A stretch of DNA of 64,000 nt from Lingula anatina (taxonomy: Eukaryota > Brachiopoda > Lingulata > Lingulida > Lingulidae): contig NW_019775380.1 in assembly GCF_001039355.2 (NCBI RefSeq), forward strand, positions 723,282-787,281, written 5' to 3'. This document shows, piece after piece, positions 46,872 to 59,698 of the stretch (position 1 is its first letter; every line of letters begins with the position of its first letter). The position numbers and the translations under genes are program-made. The notes below the pieces were generated by a model. It saw only the letters and a list, made by a program, of their open reading frames with translations, was not told where the DNA came from and searched no databases.

Positions 46872-47060
46872 CACTGGGTTCCCATGCCTAGCTCGGTGCA
46901 TTTGGATCGGTCTAACTCCCTGGGGAATCTCACTAAATTGCTATCAACGTAACCGGCTTAAATGTCTGTCACGCCTAGTAAAGCTGTTAGGGGGTAATTA
47001 TCTTTACCCCCTAGCTGATTCGGTAGATCGATCCAAATATCTGTGGGAATGGTCCCTTAG
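46872..47060. mobile_element. Palindromic MITE, family copy 5
   Basis: GGTTCCCATGCC, GGATCGGTCTA and CCCTGGGGAATCTCACTAAA on the left match the family. The right end has GATCGATCC and GTGGGAATGG. The core is GGGGGTAATTATC. Confidence 0.65.
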
Positions 47061-50000
47061 TTACATGAAACGACAGAGGTGTGTGCGCGTTGACAGTAGA
47101 GAGGTGAGATTCCTGGAACCTCTAAACGGTGTGAAATCTAAAAGCTACTTAAGCTACTTCACCGCAGTTTCCGTAAGTGTATTATTTTAGCAACAACAAA
47201 GTGCAATTCCTTCGAAGTGAATGTCATTACTCATGTGGATGGTAATGAAGTGTGTGATTTATGTTTGAACATCATTACTTCCAACTACATCCTGTAGTTC
47301 GAGAAGGTATAAACATCTTATATGTTAATAAGTTAATGAGGGCTCTTATTCAAATTACATCTCGAATTAACATCATCTGAATTCAGTTCAGTCAGGCATT
47401 GCTATGATAATCTATGCTTGATTTAGTTCAAGAACACATGGTTTCTGTCCAGAAACAAAATGCTATAACATGCTCATTGCTTTTCTCCGGCCTAACACAC
47501 TACTGTATTACTGATAACTAACAAAAGAGGATGCGTAGGTATATCTATGTAAATATTACAATGTTAGATATTGGGCTTTATAAATAAAAAAATCAGTATC
47601 ATATATGTACCACTTGAGTCTGCCAATCTGAAAAAGTCAAACTATAGGCAGAGGATGATGTTTTGAGACTATTTAATTGCATCGATCATTATTGGATAAT
47701 TGGTCTCTCAATATAGTTCTTTATAGCAAATTAATACTTCATGAGTAAAGGATGTTTGAAAAGTTGTCAGAATCACTAAATTACAATACGTAGTGTAGGA
47801 ATACCCAAGTCGGTTGTCTACGGGGGCCCGTCTCCGGGTAGGAAGGTCACTTCACCCTTGGACCTGGGACTGGCTTGAACCAGGTTATCTCAGGTATTAT
47901 ATCTCAGCTGCCACAGTATCTTATATGCAATAATAATCATTGGTTGGAATATCAAAAAGTCAGCAATGAAACATGAAAGTAAATGCTTGGTACGCCAGCT
48001 ATCACCTTAATTTTTATCCCCCACACAACCTTTACTGGTGCGACAGTGATAAAGCTTCGATGTTATTGATCGTCTTATATTTTCGCTGGAAGCTTCATCA
48101 GTAACAGGTTTTTCATCACACAGTTAATGTTTAAATCGTGCTGTCTGTCTCTTCATATTCTGTCTTTATTAGATCTTTTGGGACAGAAACTAGACGCGTC
48201 AAGAGATTTTGAAACACCTTGATTTCCTTAAAGTTTCTGAGTAGCCGTTTTTTTTACTGCGTAGCGTGTATTTCCTCTTCGCACAGTAGATCTCAGGCTT
48301 TTATTTTTTCAACCTTTAGCTTAAAATAAGATGGCCATAAACTTGTGAAAATGGTGACATTTCATCGATTGTCTTTTCTACGTCAATCGGGGCCTCACGA
48401 CCGTTGGTGCACTTACTTAAAGTTGCTACCCTCAATTTCCATTCTTCATTATCCTCAGTTTCTATAATATAACTTCCCCGAAACAAACCCTGCCCTGTTT
48501 ATTTGTCGATGTATACGTGTCATGTTGACTTTAACACCCCTTCCCAATTTCTAACAACCAACCCATGCCAATTTTGATTTTAGCAGAAAAACTACACCCC
48601 AAGGCTTATTGTGCTCTAGACATTATTAACGCTATAATGCACTATTTTAATAAAGATTATCAATTTTATAGCTAATTTGCAGACCTATTTCGAAAAGTAT
48701 CATTGACATGAACGATAAAAGGTGACATTTTACGCTATGCGTTCGTTACGACTCCATACACCTTTAAAACTTATTTTCGCTTTTCTAATTTGATCACTCA
48801 ATTTGAGGTTGATTAATAGTTGCCCTTTGCTTTGATCCTTTTAAAAGACCGGCTAAATTTTTCGTTTTGCACAAATTTTACTGCGTGATAAAGAATGCAA
48901 AGTAACACTAATGTACACCGATCGACATCACATAAGCAATGCAAAAGAAGATTGAAAAAAGTGACATCTTGAAAATGAGGAAGCTAAAATGCATTGTTTT
49001 ATGTGTCAAGGAAGTTGATTCATCTGAGCAACTGGCAGTATTGATTGTCAATCAAAACTTCACACAATGTACGTTTGATTAAAAAAATCCCACAATATTT
49101 CACCTTTGTAGATACCATGATCTTTTTAAGTTTTTATGTTGGCATGTTTCATAATTAGACTTTCAAACACAGAAAGACACAAAAGCTTCTAGATGAACAT
49201 GTATATGCAGAAATTCTTAGCACCTAAGTTTTCAGTGCATTTAGTAGGTAAGTTTTACATTAAAATAAAAAAGTGTGGGCGTGTGTGTGAATACAGCCAA
49301 ATGATCAAAAAAGTTGATGCACGGGATTTCTTTGTTCATTCATAGATGGTTGCAACAGTCACACCGTCTGATAATGTCTGATAATGTTTGATGTTCGGAT
49401 TTACTACTGGACGCCATCTGTATGTAAACTCATGAGTATTGTGGGTTTCTAGGAATAAGCCGATTTGGTAATTAATTGATATTGGGAGCAAATACGCCGT
49501 AAAATATTATCTGAAAATCAAAATTGAATAACAGTCTCTTAGCACGTGAGTTTCAGTGCATACGATCAATTTCTTTTTACGTGTTTATCTTTGTTCATTG
49601 TTATTTTTCTCAGAAAATTGACACAGTAGATAAATGATGGGTCTAACAGGAAATATGGAGGAAAGAGTAGTAAATTACTATGAATAATGTTTTGAAGCGA
49701 TGCTTCCTTACGAGCGGTTTGTCCCGGGAAAAAGTACAACCATGCTATCAATACAGCATCGAAAAACGTGAAGAATTAGCAGTGTGTAAGTGTATGACTC
49801 ATCATTTTGTCATATTAGCCGATGGTTAGACCTGTTTGTTATTTATTTTTATAAGGCCAATTATTTGGGGAAATCAATGATTGTGGTGAGATGGCTTTAG
49901 GTATATCATGTTTTCTTCCTTTCTTTATGAAGTTGTATATTTTGCAAAATGATTTAAATAGGACACAGATCAAAGAAGTCCACTTACATAACCTATCACC

Positions 50001-50921
50001 AATCACGCATCTGAGAAAGGTAGTTTCTGATAGTAGTGGTGTTGATAATCCACAACCATTATTTGAGATACATGTATATGCTAACAGATACACTGCCATT
50101 TTCAGATGCGTGATTGACCTCTTATATCTGTTTCTTTATTTTATTTATTTTTACAATTCATGCATATGCCTGACATCAAGAATGTAATACACTAATGCAT
50201 CTACCTTCATCGCGCGCAAAATACAGGAATAAAACCGTGAAGGCCGATTATTGGTCTCTGGTGAGTCACATAGCATGGCTTGAATCCAGAGTTAAATTGT
50301 GTCTTCTTGTCTCTTGGTGATCTCATTCGATGTCGAACTAAACCGCGTTCGAGCCGCGAAGTGCCCTTTATAGTGACGAGTTGTGACGATTAATCGGGCA
50401 GAAGTAAGTGCTTAATTTCCCCGACCAATCACAAAGGTTCACTCGGGGAATTAAGCCAAATGCAATCAATATTCAAAACGTCAGGCTTGAAATGTCATTT
50501 CGTCTCTGTCAACTCCGACGGAAGCGCTTCCCAACTGAGATTACCTCAAACTATTATTTCGTAAAACTGTTGGATGAAAAAACTGGGAATTCTGAACGGA
50601 AACCTGGAGAATTGATGACGTTATTAAGGTCTCGTGAAAGTGCTATAAATTCGAGTGGAGAATCGTTTTTAGGTAAACGTTTGGTACTTACACTGGAAGA
50701 AAGTTTGTGACAGATTGTTGTGTAAGCATCATAGATTAATAGCAGTGGAACTATTCTCAATATTGCAGCATACAATAATACAGGCTATATACAGGATGAT
50801 AAGTAAACCATCTGAAAAAAATTGGGACAATAATTGTTTCAGATTATTATTATTTTTTACTTCATCTTATTATATTATATTATTATTATTCTGTCTATTT
50901 TATTCATACTTTCCTTTCAGA
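47061..50921. other. Long noncoding stretch before the GPCR
   Basis: No coding exon is supported. The last part must hold the promoter and 5'UTR of the GPCR gene, since a T/C-rich acceptor (ending 50920) sits one base before its start codon. Confidence 0.45.
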
Positions 50922-52163
50922 ATGGACTCTACTCTCTTCAACAGCAGCGTTGTTTTCAACGAGGTTCCAAACATTACCCTATCTTTCAACCAGTCTGTCG
51001 CTAATGCCTCGACTGCAGCGGCAGCAATGTCCAGAGCTAACAAGGAAACTATGTTCTATGTGAACACCTTGGCTGGAGGATCACTGAGCGTGTTCGGAAT
51101 CCTTGGTAACATTCTGGTTGTAACCGTGTTAACTCTAGACAAGCCAGTTACGTCCACCTCCATTATGTTACGGGGACTTGCGATATCCGACACTCTTTTC
51201 TTGGTAACCACATTCCTTTATAAACCCATGCTTGGGATATACGTCCATCTTGGAGAGGCCGAATTTTACGCCAAGTATACCTATACATGCCTGATACAGT
51301 ATCTTAGACCAATTATGTATAGCTTACAGCATATAAGCACATGGATCGTGGTCGCCGTTGCCGTGGACCGATATTTCGCTGTGTGTCGCCCACTGCAGAA
51401 CCTTAGCCGGCGCTATGCCAATCGCATACGCCCCTGTCTCACTTTGTTGGCCGTCTACCTTGGCTGTTTTATTTTTAACATTCCGCGGTTCTTTGAATAT
51501 GAAACAACGGTGATACAATACAAGAACAGAACCATGTGCAGTCCCAAGGAAAATCAAAGTGTCAGACAGAACAAATTTTTCATCATCTTTTATTGCTGGA
51601 TTTTATATTTTCTGATAATGTACATAATCCCCATAGTTACAGTGACTGTCATTAATGTGAAGCTGATCCTGTCACTACGTCAGGCACGTAAGCAGAGAGC
51701 AAATTTGAGGGGACACGCACCGCACGCGGAACGCGAGGAAAACACCACCCGCTTGCTTATCATTGTGGTCCTGGTTTTCATTGGGTGTCAGACACCAGAT
51801 TTTGTATTGCAAGTAATATATTTTATCAACGTTATCAATCCGTTGAACATTAAGTCGGCTCTTGGGGTGTTCAGCAAGGTTACAGACACGTTGCTCACGT
51901 TTAACGCAGCGGTGAACTTTCTCATCTACTGTGCAATAGGAACAAATTTCCGGAAAACTCTTACGGATCTTCTGATGTGTAAGATTAAGACAAGAAAGCG
52001 CAAACCGCATTTTTTATTAAAGAATAAACTTTCATCTAAAGAATCCACCGTCAGTACCACCTGGCCAAGCTCCCCCACCTGCCACATGCCGTCATCAAGA
52101 AAGAGCAGTAACAACACTAGCAAAGATGTCTCTGAAGTCTACGTACAAAACCGATCGAAGTGA
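50922..52163 (+). CDS. Class A GPCR, FMRFamide-receptor-like
   Basis: A single coding exon of 413 codons begins at ATG 50922, one base after an acceptor (TTCCTTTCAG), so the 5'UTR is spliced. The frame is also open upstream, but that part is AT-rich and intronic in character. The extracellular N-terminus has four N-glycosylation motifs (Asn7, 17, 23, 28). Seven hydrophobic segments follow, with GN in TM1 (62-63), LAISD in TM2, Cys123 at the start of TM3, DRY at 149-151 (VDRYFAVCRPL) and a partner Cys in the second extracellular loop (RTMCSP). TM6 carries CQTP in place of CWxP and TM7 NFLIY for NPxxY. Both variants are seen in invertebrate peptide receptors of the FMRFamide-receptor type. The tail is Ser/Thr-rich. 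It should signal at the plasma membrane through G proteins; the ligand is inferred only as a peptide. Confidence 0.88.
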   Translation: MDSTLFNSSVVFNEVPNITLSFNQSVANASTAAAAMSRANKETMFYVNTLAGGSLSVFGILGNILVVTVLTLDKPVTSTSIMLRGLAISDTLFLVTTFLYKPMLGIYVHLGEAEFYAKYTYTCLIQYLRPIMYSLQHISTWIVVAVAVDRYFAVCRPLQNLSRRYANRIRPCLTLLAVYLGCFIFNIPRFFEYETTVIQYKNRTMCSPKENQSVRQNKFFIIFYCWILYFLIMYIIPIVTVTVINVKLILSLRQARKQRANLRGHAPHAEREENTTRLLIIVVLVFIGCQTPDFVLQVIYFINVINPLNIKSALGVFSKVTDTLLTFNAAVNFLIYCAIGTNFRKTLTDLLMCKIKTRKRKPHFLLKNKLSSKESTVSTTWPSSPTCHMPSSRKSSNNTSKDVSEVYVQNRSK

Positions 52164-54528
52164 AAAACTGTAGAAGTGACGAAATGTAGGAGAATGGATG
52201 AAAAAAGTTAAACGAGAAAAGTGCGAGTTGATGGTGCAGTTGGTGAAAGAATAATTTATTGAAATTATTTTTAGGCCTATAAATATTTATTGTCACTATA
52301 CCCCGCTGTATCTCTTGCATTCGATAGCGGAGAGAGATTCTGACAGTTATAAAATAATGTTGAGCTTTTGACATTTAGATAATAAAAAACGCACAATACA
52401 AAGTATTGAAAATACTTTTCAACTTACTCGACACTGTGTGTATTTAACATATATGAGCATACCCTCTTAGTATTATGTGAGCATGACGTCATGGGTTGCA
52501 TGCATTCCATATAACAAAAAACATGTTCAGTAAATTAAGTTGCAATATATTTTAGACATATCTCATAGGTGAAACGTTTCTTGGTTACTTTATTGACTTT
52601 ATATTGTAAAACAAAATAAATCACAATTTGAACAGTAACCTCCTTTTGGTAGGTGTAATATTCTTGCCAACGGCATCACTAGGAACATCATCGAACAAGC
52701 TTCTTTTTTTATTTCCAGGCGTAAAATAACTAAGCTATTGATTGCGGTCTATAACACTCTCCCAAAATTGAACACAAAAACAACTTCATAGTAATATGAT
52801 CCTATAATTTCCGAGTAAATCAGTGTACGTGAATGTGCCGAATCTTGGACACTTACAGGTGAAACTGCTTGCGAAACTCATAGAGGATTGAGCCATGGGC
52901 TGCGGCAGCATTTAGAATCAGTAACATTTTTCATTGTCTCTCACGATTAATTAATTAATTTTGGAGACGGAAAAGCACTGCTAAGCTTAGAAGTAAATAA
53001 CCAAGGCCTAAAATCCTCATTTAGCAAATTGGCACGATTCCCATTATACAGTAAGTGTTCCAAAAAAGTGAGTCCATTAACCTCTGTGAGAATGAAAAGT
53101 TAGTTCAATTTTGATTGAAAACCCTACAATATCGGATAACTTCTGGCGAATTATGCTCACAAACAAATATGGAATGCTGAAGCTTCTCTATCAAATGTTT
53201 TATGTGAAAAAAATGATAAATTTGAGATGTAATAATAAAAAGAAGAAAAAGAAATACAACAACAACACAACATAATTTTCAAAAGTGAAAAAACGCGACA
53301 ACAATTATCCTTTCCAATAAGGAGCAGATACAGCAAAACCAAGAAGCGTTAGATTTGATAGATATCGCATAACGGAAAAGGCAAGGCAGCAATGAGTGGC
53401 GAAAGTTTTTTTTTGTGATTCACATTCACGGCTGCAGTATAGGCGACCTGATGAGTCTGTTATGCATAATAACCATCGCATTAGTTTAACTAGTCATCCA
53501 ACATAACACGTATTGGTAATGTATTTCATCGTAATGCCAAGAAAATGTTACGTATAATTTTCGAAGAATCGCTTCATGAGAGAGAACATGCTACACATTT
53601 AACTCTAACAACCATAAAGAGATTGAATAGAGCAGTTCGATAATTTCCAATGAAATTCACCCTTCAACTACTACATTATTTTGCGTAAATAAAACATTTA
53701 CCGTGTATGCTACCTCATAAACAAATAAGCAAATGTCCTTTGAAACACTCATAAGAGAAGTACATGCCACAGACGCGACAGAAATTGCATTGCTTTTAAG
53801 CAATTGCAAAATTCATTTCTGGAAAAAAAGCACCACTCCTCCGCTTTTTTGAAATGATGTTCATGGTAAACTAAATCCCCCCCCCCCCACACACATATAT
53901 TATAACCGATTTACAACAGATTGTGAACACTAAGAACCTGCCGTCGGTGAGGATGCCTCGAACCTCGAGTTCTAGCAGAAGCATTTTTACAATTTCTAAT
54001 CCTATCGCTAGGCGCATGAAATTGGAGGAAAAAACCGGGCCAGCTTTTGTGTGATTATTCGGAGTAGCGTTTTTTTCCCCATCAACGGAAGGAGTAATTA
54101 TTGTAGACAATACCCATTGATCCATACAATTCGTTCTGCCCTACGCCCCATGGAAATCACGGAAGAAACTTCATCCACATCCTTATTTTAGGACACGGTT
54201 AGGATTCATGATGTCAATATTGATTAAGCAACAGTTTATTTTCCCGCTGGAATGAAGTGCAATTTTACATTAACTAGGTCAGAAATGCTTCTTGTTTGAT
54301 TTAAGTGAGCCTTTGAGAGTATACAATATGATTTAATCTACAAAAGTTTTTCTAATCAATAACGCAAATTGGATAGGATATAACTAAAAAAGTAAAGTCT
54401 GTCAAATTATCAGACCGCAAAGCCCATCTGAATTAATTGCATTTTTTTCCTTTTGCTGGTGAAACTTGATTGCTTTAAAGTTCATTAGTTAATTGCACTT
54501 TTATAACCATTATCTGCAGTAACTACGG
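52164..54528. other. Noncoding stretch after the GPCR
   Basis: No coding exon is supported. An AATAAA-like signal lies at 52379-52384 (GATAATAAAAAA), about 215 bases past the GPCR stop. Confidence 0.45.
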
Positions 54529-55376
54529 AGCTTTGTTAGTATCATATTAACTTTTTTTTATTTTCATTTAAGTTTTATTTTATGGAATTTTCACCGCGGT
54601 GGAAAATAATTTACACCGCGGTGGAAAATAATTTTCACCGCGGTGGAAAATAATTTTCACCGCGGTGGTAATTCCTGGCCATCTCGGCCCGGGTGATGCA
54701 TACATGTAGTATATGCGAATCCAAAATTTACCAGATGTCTGGGAAGGAAGTTGATTAAGACAAGCACATGCACATGCACGCGGTTTAACCAGTCTATGTG
54801 CCAATCATCCCAGGAATGTGGAGGAAGCGGGCAGTATTCGAATAGATTAAAAACCACCGAAATGCTGCAATGTTGTACGCCGTTTTTCCCTTTATAATAA
54901 CTTGTGTATTATTGGGGATATTGGTAGAAAGAAACCTCTCCGAAGAAACCGAGATTACATCTATTAAGATAAGATCTATGGGCAAACACATCACACGAAT
55001 ATTGAAAAATACATTGTCCAAAAATAACATTAAGTATTTAGTAATTACAATGGGATTCCCTTTGCATAAAACTGCAAGCGGGACTTTAATTATATAGGTG
55101 GTAAATATAGATGGGAAACCTAAGTTAACAGCAGTGGCCCCACGAACAGATCCTCCAACCTTGTGTGTATGTAACAATAGTATGCACCGTGACGGCATCT
55201 GGCAAATGTAAGGTTCTCATTAACTATTCATCACCCGGGCCGAGATGGCCAGGAATTACCACCGCGGTGAAAATTATTTTCCACCGCGGTGTAAATTATT
55301 TTCCACCGCGGTGAAAATTCCATAAAATAAAACTTAAATGAAAATAGAAAAAAGTTAATATGATACTAACAAAGCT
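54529..55376. mobile_element. 848-bp foldback element with CACCGCGGTG arrays
   Basis: The terminal inverted repeats run from AGCTTTGTTAGT (54529) to the same sequence inverted (ending 55376). The left arm (54529-54698, 170 bp) has four CACCGCGGTG palindromes starting at 54592, 54614, 54636 and 54658, exactly 22 bases apart. The right arm (55229-55376, 148 bp) has three, at 55260, 55282 and 55304. Each arm ends inward with GGCCATCTCGGCCCGGGTGA or its complement. The 530-bp interior shows only weak open frames (134 codons minus, 75 codons plus) with no known domain. It is probably a nonautonomous foldback DNA transposon. Confidence 0.85.
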
Positions 55377-56811
55377 ACTAACAAAGGTACTAACAAAGTA
55401 ACAGCATTTTAAAGATTGTAGGGTTTTTGCCAAGTGAAGGATATCTAATATTTATATATAACATGAAAAGAACATATGCTAATAACTTACACCAAATATC
55501 TAACTTTATTAGATCTCAGAACCAGGCAACATTATTACAAAGGTGGAGGCATGTATGACTGGTTTTGCTGCTGCTATATGTTAAAAAATGCTGGTTTCTG
55601 GAAAGGCCATCAGATACTGACTTGTTCACATTGGTCAAACATGTTATGCCATAATCACTGACACGAAACACTCCAACAAATGACTTAATGCACTCTATGA
55701 AGCAACAACAGATGATCCAATTATCCTCCATTTTCAACATACTGTTGCAAATGCAGTCAAGATAACTATGTTTCACAAAATTACATCATCTTAGATTAAT
55801 GAGCATCTGTCTCTTTCATGCATATATAAACTTCACAAATTAAGTAATGGAATGGAAGGCTCTGGTTATATCTGGGTCAGTTCAATGTATGTTATGTACG
55901 AAGACAGGAAAAGGCCCTACTTAATCACCAGAGAAAACACCATATTTTTTCCATTTTCATATAATCAGTGACTTTTCCACATTTGTGAAATGATAATGAA
56001 TCAAACACATTCAGATCCTACATGAATGAAAATACCATTTCCTATTTTATCATTCAACATCCTCTTTGTCCTCCATCTGCACAGGTTCTGTTAATGTAAA
56101 ATAATAATAATTACACTCCATAGACAATAACAGAGCTTGTGAATGTATCCGTAATGTTTTAAGTAACATTCGATGAGTTGTAAAATGTGGACATCAAGTG
56201 CCATCCTCAGTGTTGCTGGAAGTGGACTGATTAGTATCATTACTTTTGAATGGTTTCTTGGTTGAAGTACTGGCTGTTGTGTTATCTGAAACCTGTACTA
56301 TAGACTGCAGTCGAGAGAGGTGGACCATGGCTCTGGAATGGAAAGATGATAAACTTTATTAAATATAAAGCATTGAAAGTGATCTTATATCCATGTACGT
56401 GAGGTCTGATAAAACTCAATATTGGCCTCTGACATATTCACCAAACATATAATGTAAGATGCAATTTGTGGTCTTTGACCAAAGAGTGTGAAGGAAACAT
56501 TATCAATCAGACAATTGACCAATGACATTCAGCTTTTAAATTATATAATAAAATAATTATTGACATTCGCTTACAGCCTAAGTCAATTATTGTATTGAAT
56601 AAAACTTTAACAATGCTAAAAACCTCCTTTATTTTTTGTAAAAGATCTTTAGTGTACAAAATCAAAAGAGAGAGATAGAAACCAGAAATGAAATTTTAAC
56701 AATATCTTAATACATGTAAATGAGACATATAAATAACCAAAACTGATCAACTTAAGAGAATATCATGGTTTTATGCCATAAGAAAATGGTATCATTACTA
56801 ACTTCTACCTA
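55338..56811 (+). repeat. 1474-bp direct copy, left of gap
   Basis: The block is repeated at 56813-58286 with no visible change and only one N between. It begins inside the right arm of the foldback element, where an assembler would be expected to stop. It is probably an unmerged contig overlap. Confidence 0.85.
56194..56332 (-). CDS. Candidate last exon of the minus-strand gene (copy 1)
   Basis: After an acceptor (TTCCAG) the frame reads AMVHLSRLQSIVQ, then a Ser/Thr/Asn-rich tail, and ends TEDGT and stop. Its phase accepts the exon at 59952-59793 exactly. An identical exon lies at 57807-57669 in the second copy of the duplicated block; only one is likely to be real. Confidence 0.5.
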
Positions 56812-56812
56812 N
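56812..56812. other. Assembly gap (single N)
   Basis: The N lies exactly between two identical 1474-bp blocks. Confidence 0.95.
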
Positions 56813-58286
56813 ATGAAAATAGAAAAAAGTTAATATGATACTAACAAAGCTACTAACAAAGGTACTAACAAAGTAACAGCATTTTAAAGATTGTAGGGTT
56901 TTTGCCAAGTGAAGGATATCTAATATTTATATATAACATGAAAAGAACATATGCTAATAACTTACACCAAATATCTAACTTTATTAGATCTCAGAACCAG
57001 GCAACATTATTACAAAGGTGGAGGCATGTATGACTGGTTTTGCTGCTGCTATATGTTAAAAAATGCTGGTTTCTGGAAAGGCCATCAGATACTGACTTGT
57101 TCACATTGGTCAAACATGTTATGCCATAATCACTGACACGAAACACTCCAACAAATGACTTAATGCACTCTATGAAGCAACAACAGATGATCCAATTATC
57201 CTCCATTTTCAACATACTGTTGCAAATGCAGTCAAGATAACTATGTTTCACAAAATTACATCATCTTAGATTAATGAGCATCTGTCTCTTTCATGCATAT
57301 ATAAACTTCACAAATTAAGTAATGGAATGGAAGGCTCTGGTTATATCTGGGTCAGTTCAATGTATGTTATGTACGAAGACAGGAAAAGGCCCTACTTAAT
57401 CACCAGAGAAAACACCATATTTTTTCCATTTTCATATAATCAGTGACTTTTCCACATTTGTGAAATGATAATGAATCAAACACATTCAGATCCTACATGA
57501 ATGAAAATACCATTTCCTATTTTATCATTCAACATCCTCTTTGTCCTCCATCTGCACAGGTTCTGTTAATGTAAAATAATAATAATTACACTCCATAGAC
57601 AATAACAGAGCTTGTGAATGTATCCGTAATGTTTTAAGTAACATTCGATGAGTTGTAAAATGTGGACATCAAGTGCCATCCTCAGTGTTGCTGGAAGTGG
57701 ACTGATTAGTATCATTACTTTTGAATGGTTTCTTGGTTGAAGTACTGGCTGTTGTGTTATCTGAAACCTGTACTATAGACTGCAGTCGAGAGAGGTGGAC
57801 CATGGCTCTGGAATGGAAAGATGATAAACTTTATTAAATATAAAGCATTGAAAGTGATCTTATATCCATGTACGTGAGGTCTGATAAAACTCAATATTGG
57901 CCTCTGACATATTCACCAAACATATAATGTAAGATGCAATTTGTGGTCTTTGACCAAAGAGTGTGAAGGAAACATTATCAATCAGACAATTGACCAATGA
58001 CATTCAGCTTTTAAATTATATAATAAAATAATTATTGACATTCGCTTACAGCCTAAGTCAATTATTGTATTGAATAAAACTTTAACAATGCTAAAAACCT
58101 CCTTTATTTTTTGTAAAAGATCTTTAGTGTACAAAATCAAAAGAGAGAGATAGAAACCAGAAATGAAATTTTAACAATATCTTAATACATGTAAATGAGA
58201 CATATAAATAACCAAAACTGATCAACTTAAGAGAATATCATGGTTTTATGCCATAAGAAAATGGTATCATTACTAACTTCTACCTA
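56813..58286 (+). repeat. 1474-bp direct copy, right of gap
   Basis: This is the second copy of 55338-56811, offset 1475. Unique sequence follows at 58287. Confidence 0.85.
57669..57807 (-). CDS. Candidate last exon of the minus-strand gene (copy 2)
   Basis: This exon is identical to 56332-56194 and is the copy nearer to the upstream exons, so it is the one a splice prediction would choose. See copy 1 for its content. Confidence 0.5.
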
Positions 58287-59466
58287 TGTCAGAACAATAA
58301 AAAAAAGTATTAAAGAAAAAATTGGTTGTATATACTTCATACAAAAACAGCAACAACCAAGGTCAACAGGGTAGGTAGAACTGGTGAAATCAGAGCACAC
58401 TTGATTTATGTAAACGTTCAGAATAATGAAATAATGGACACATCAAAGAGAATACGATATCAATGATGTGATGATATCATTTTCACTGGCTATGATTGAT
58501 TATTATAAAATCTGTCTACTACGCAGATATAGCCTATCCTTTTCAAAGCATAAGAATTTTTTATCAATGGCCAAAGATATCAATTAAAAAATAATAATAA
58601 ATAAGAATAACAAGTTTGGGTAATTTAACAATTTTAGATATTTAGCTGTCAAAAATAAAAAAGTTTGAAACCAAAACCGACTTTCACTTTGCATTTACCA
58701 TTTCAATGGCAAAGTACAAATTTATTTGAGAAAACAAATTCAGACATTCCTAGAAAGAGTAGTGTAAAAAAAGAAATTGAAAGGTTTTTACTCATTTGTG
58801 ATATCTTGTCATTATCACAAATATATCCCTTGAGAATGAATAATGATATTCATCATTTGAATGAGAAAAATAAATAAACAAACCCTGCCCCTTCCTCAGC
58901 TCCTAACAATGATTTAGATTGCAATTTAACCACCATGGGCAAGGCATCACTTAGTCATGCTGTTGTGAGTAATTCCATTCCCATCAATTCCAGAACAAGT
59001 TACAATTCATCAATAAATTCAATTTGTGATGTCCATCAATTAACAGTTAAAGTCAAGAAGGCAGGAAACTACTTACGTGTAGCAATAATCTAAGATGATT
59101 CTATCACTCTGTGTGTTAAAAACAAAAGGGCATCTTCATTTTATCACCTGATAATGCATTTAATTAGCAAATTCTCAATACAAAAAGCAATTAACAAACC
59201 TAGGGGGAGCAGTTACGTGGGAGAAATAATTACTTCCATTACTGGTTACAGTGTATGAAATAAGCTAATTTGCTCTTGTCATAATCTGTTGAGAGGAGCA
59301 TGTTCTGAGAGAAGATGTGGAGAAAAAATTCTGAAACTAAACACTTGTCTCTTTCATCTAATTGATCATTTAATTAATCACTTTCATTTACCATTTTGTC
59401 ATTTATGCAAATATATTATTCGTTTTTGAGAAAGCGAGAGAGACATGCATTTAAGTGACGATGATG

Positions 59467-59532
<66 letters not shown>

Positions 59533-59698
59533 ATAATTTTTTACATTATACGTACATGGTTGTACATGGTTAAAGTTATAAAAACTGAAAATCCTGAAAA
59601 CGTAGCTTGCAATTTTTCATTGCATTTAGGCCACATTAAAAGTGATCAAAATTAAGACTGAAAATCCTGATATCTGGCATAATCCTAAAAACTTTCAC

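Noticed and set aside
50408-50710. 100-codon frame just upstream of the GPCR
   Set aside because: It starts at GTG rather than ATG and has no domain. It lies where the GPCR promoter and 5'UTR are expected.
50715-50921. Upstream extension of the GPCR frame by 69 codons
   Set aside because: It is AT-rich and ends in a pyrimidine tract with AG one base before the natural ATG, so it is intron sequence that happens to be open.
54592-54667. CRISPR-like regular array
   Set aside because: The 22-bp periodicity is a simple tandem repeat in a transposon arm of a eukaryotic genome; spacers are identical, not unique.
54794-55198. 134-codon minus-strand frame inside the foldback element (and a 75-codon frame on the plus strand)
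   Set aside because: The two frames overlap on opposite strands and have no transposase-like motif. The element is better read as nonautonomous.
55476-55661. 61-codon frame with several Cys and His in the duplicated block
   Set aside because: It appears twice only because the block is duplicated by assembly. No zinc-finger spacing or family was recognised.
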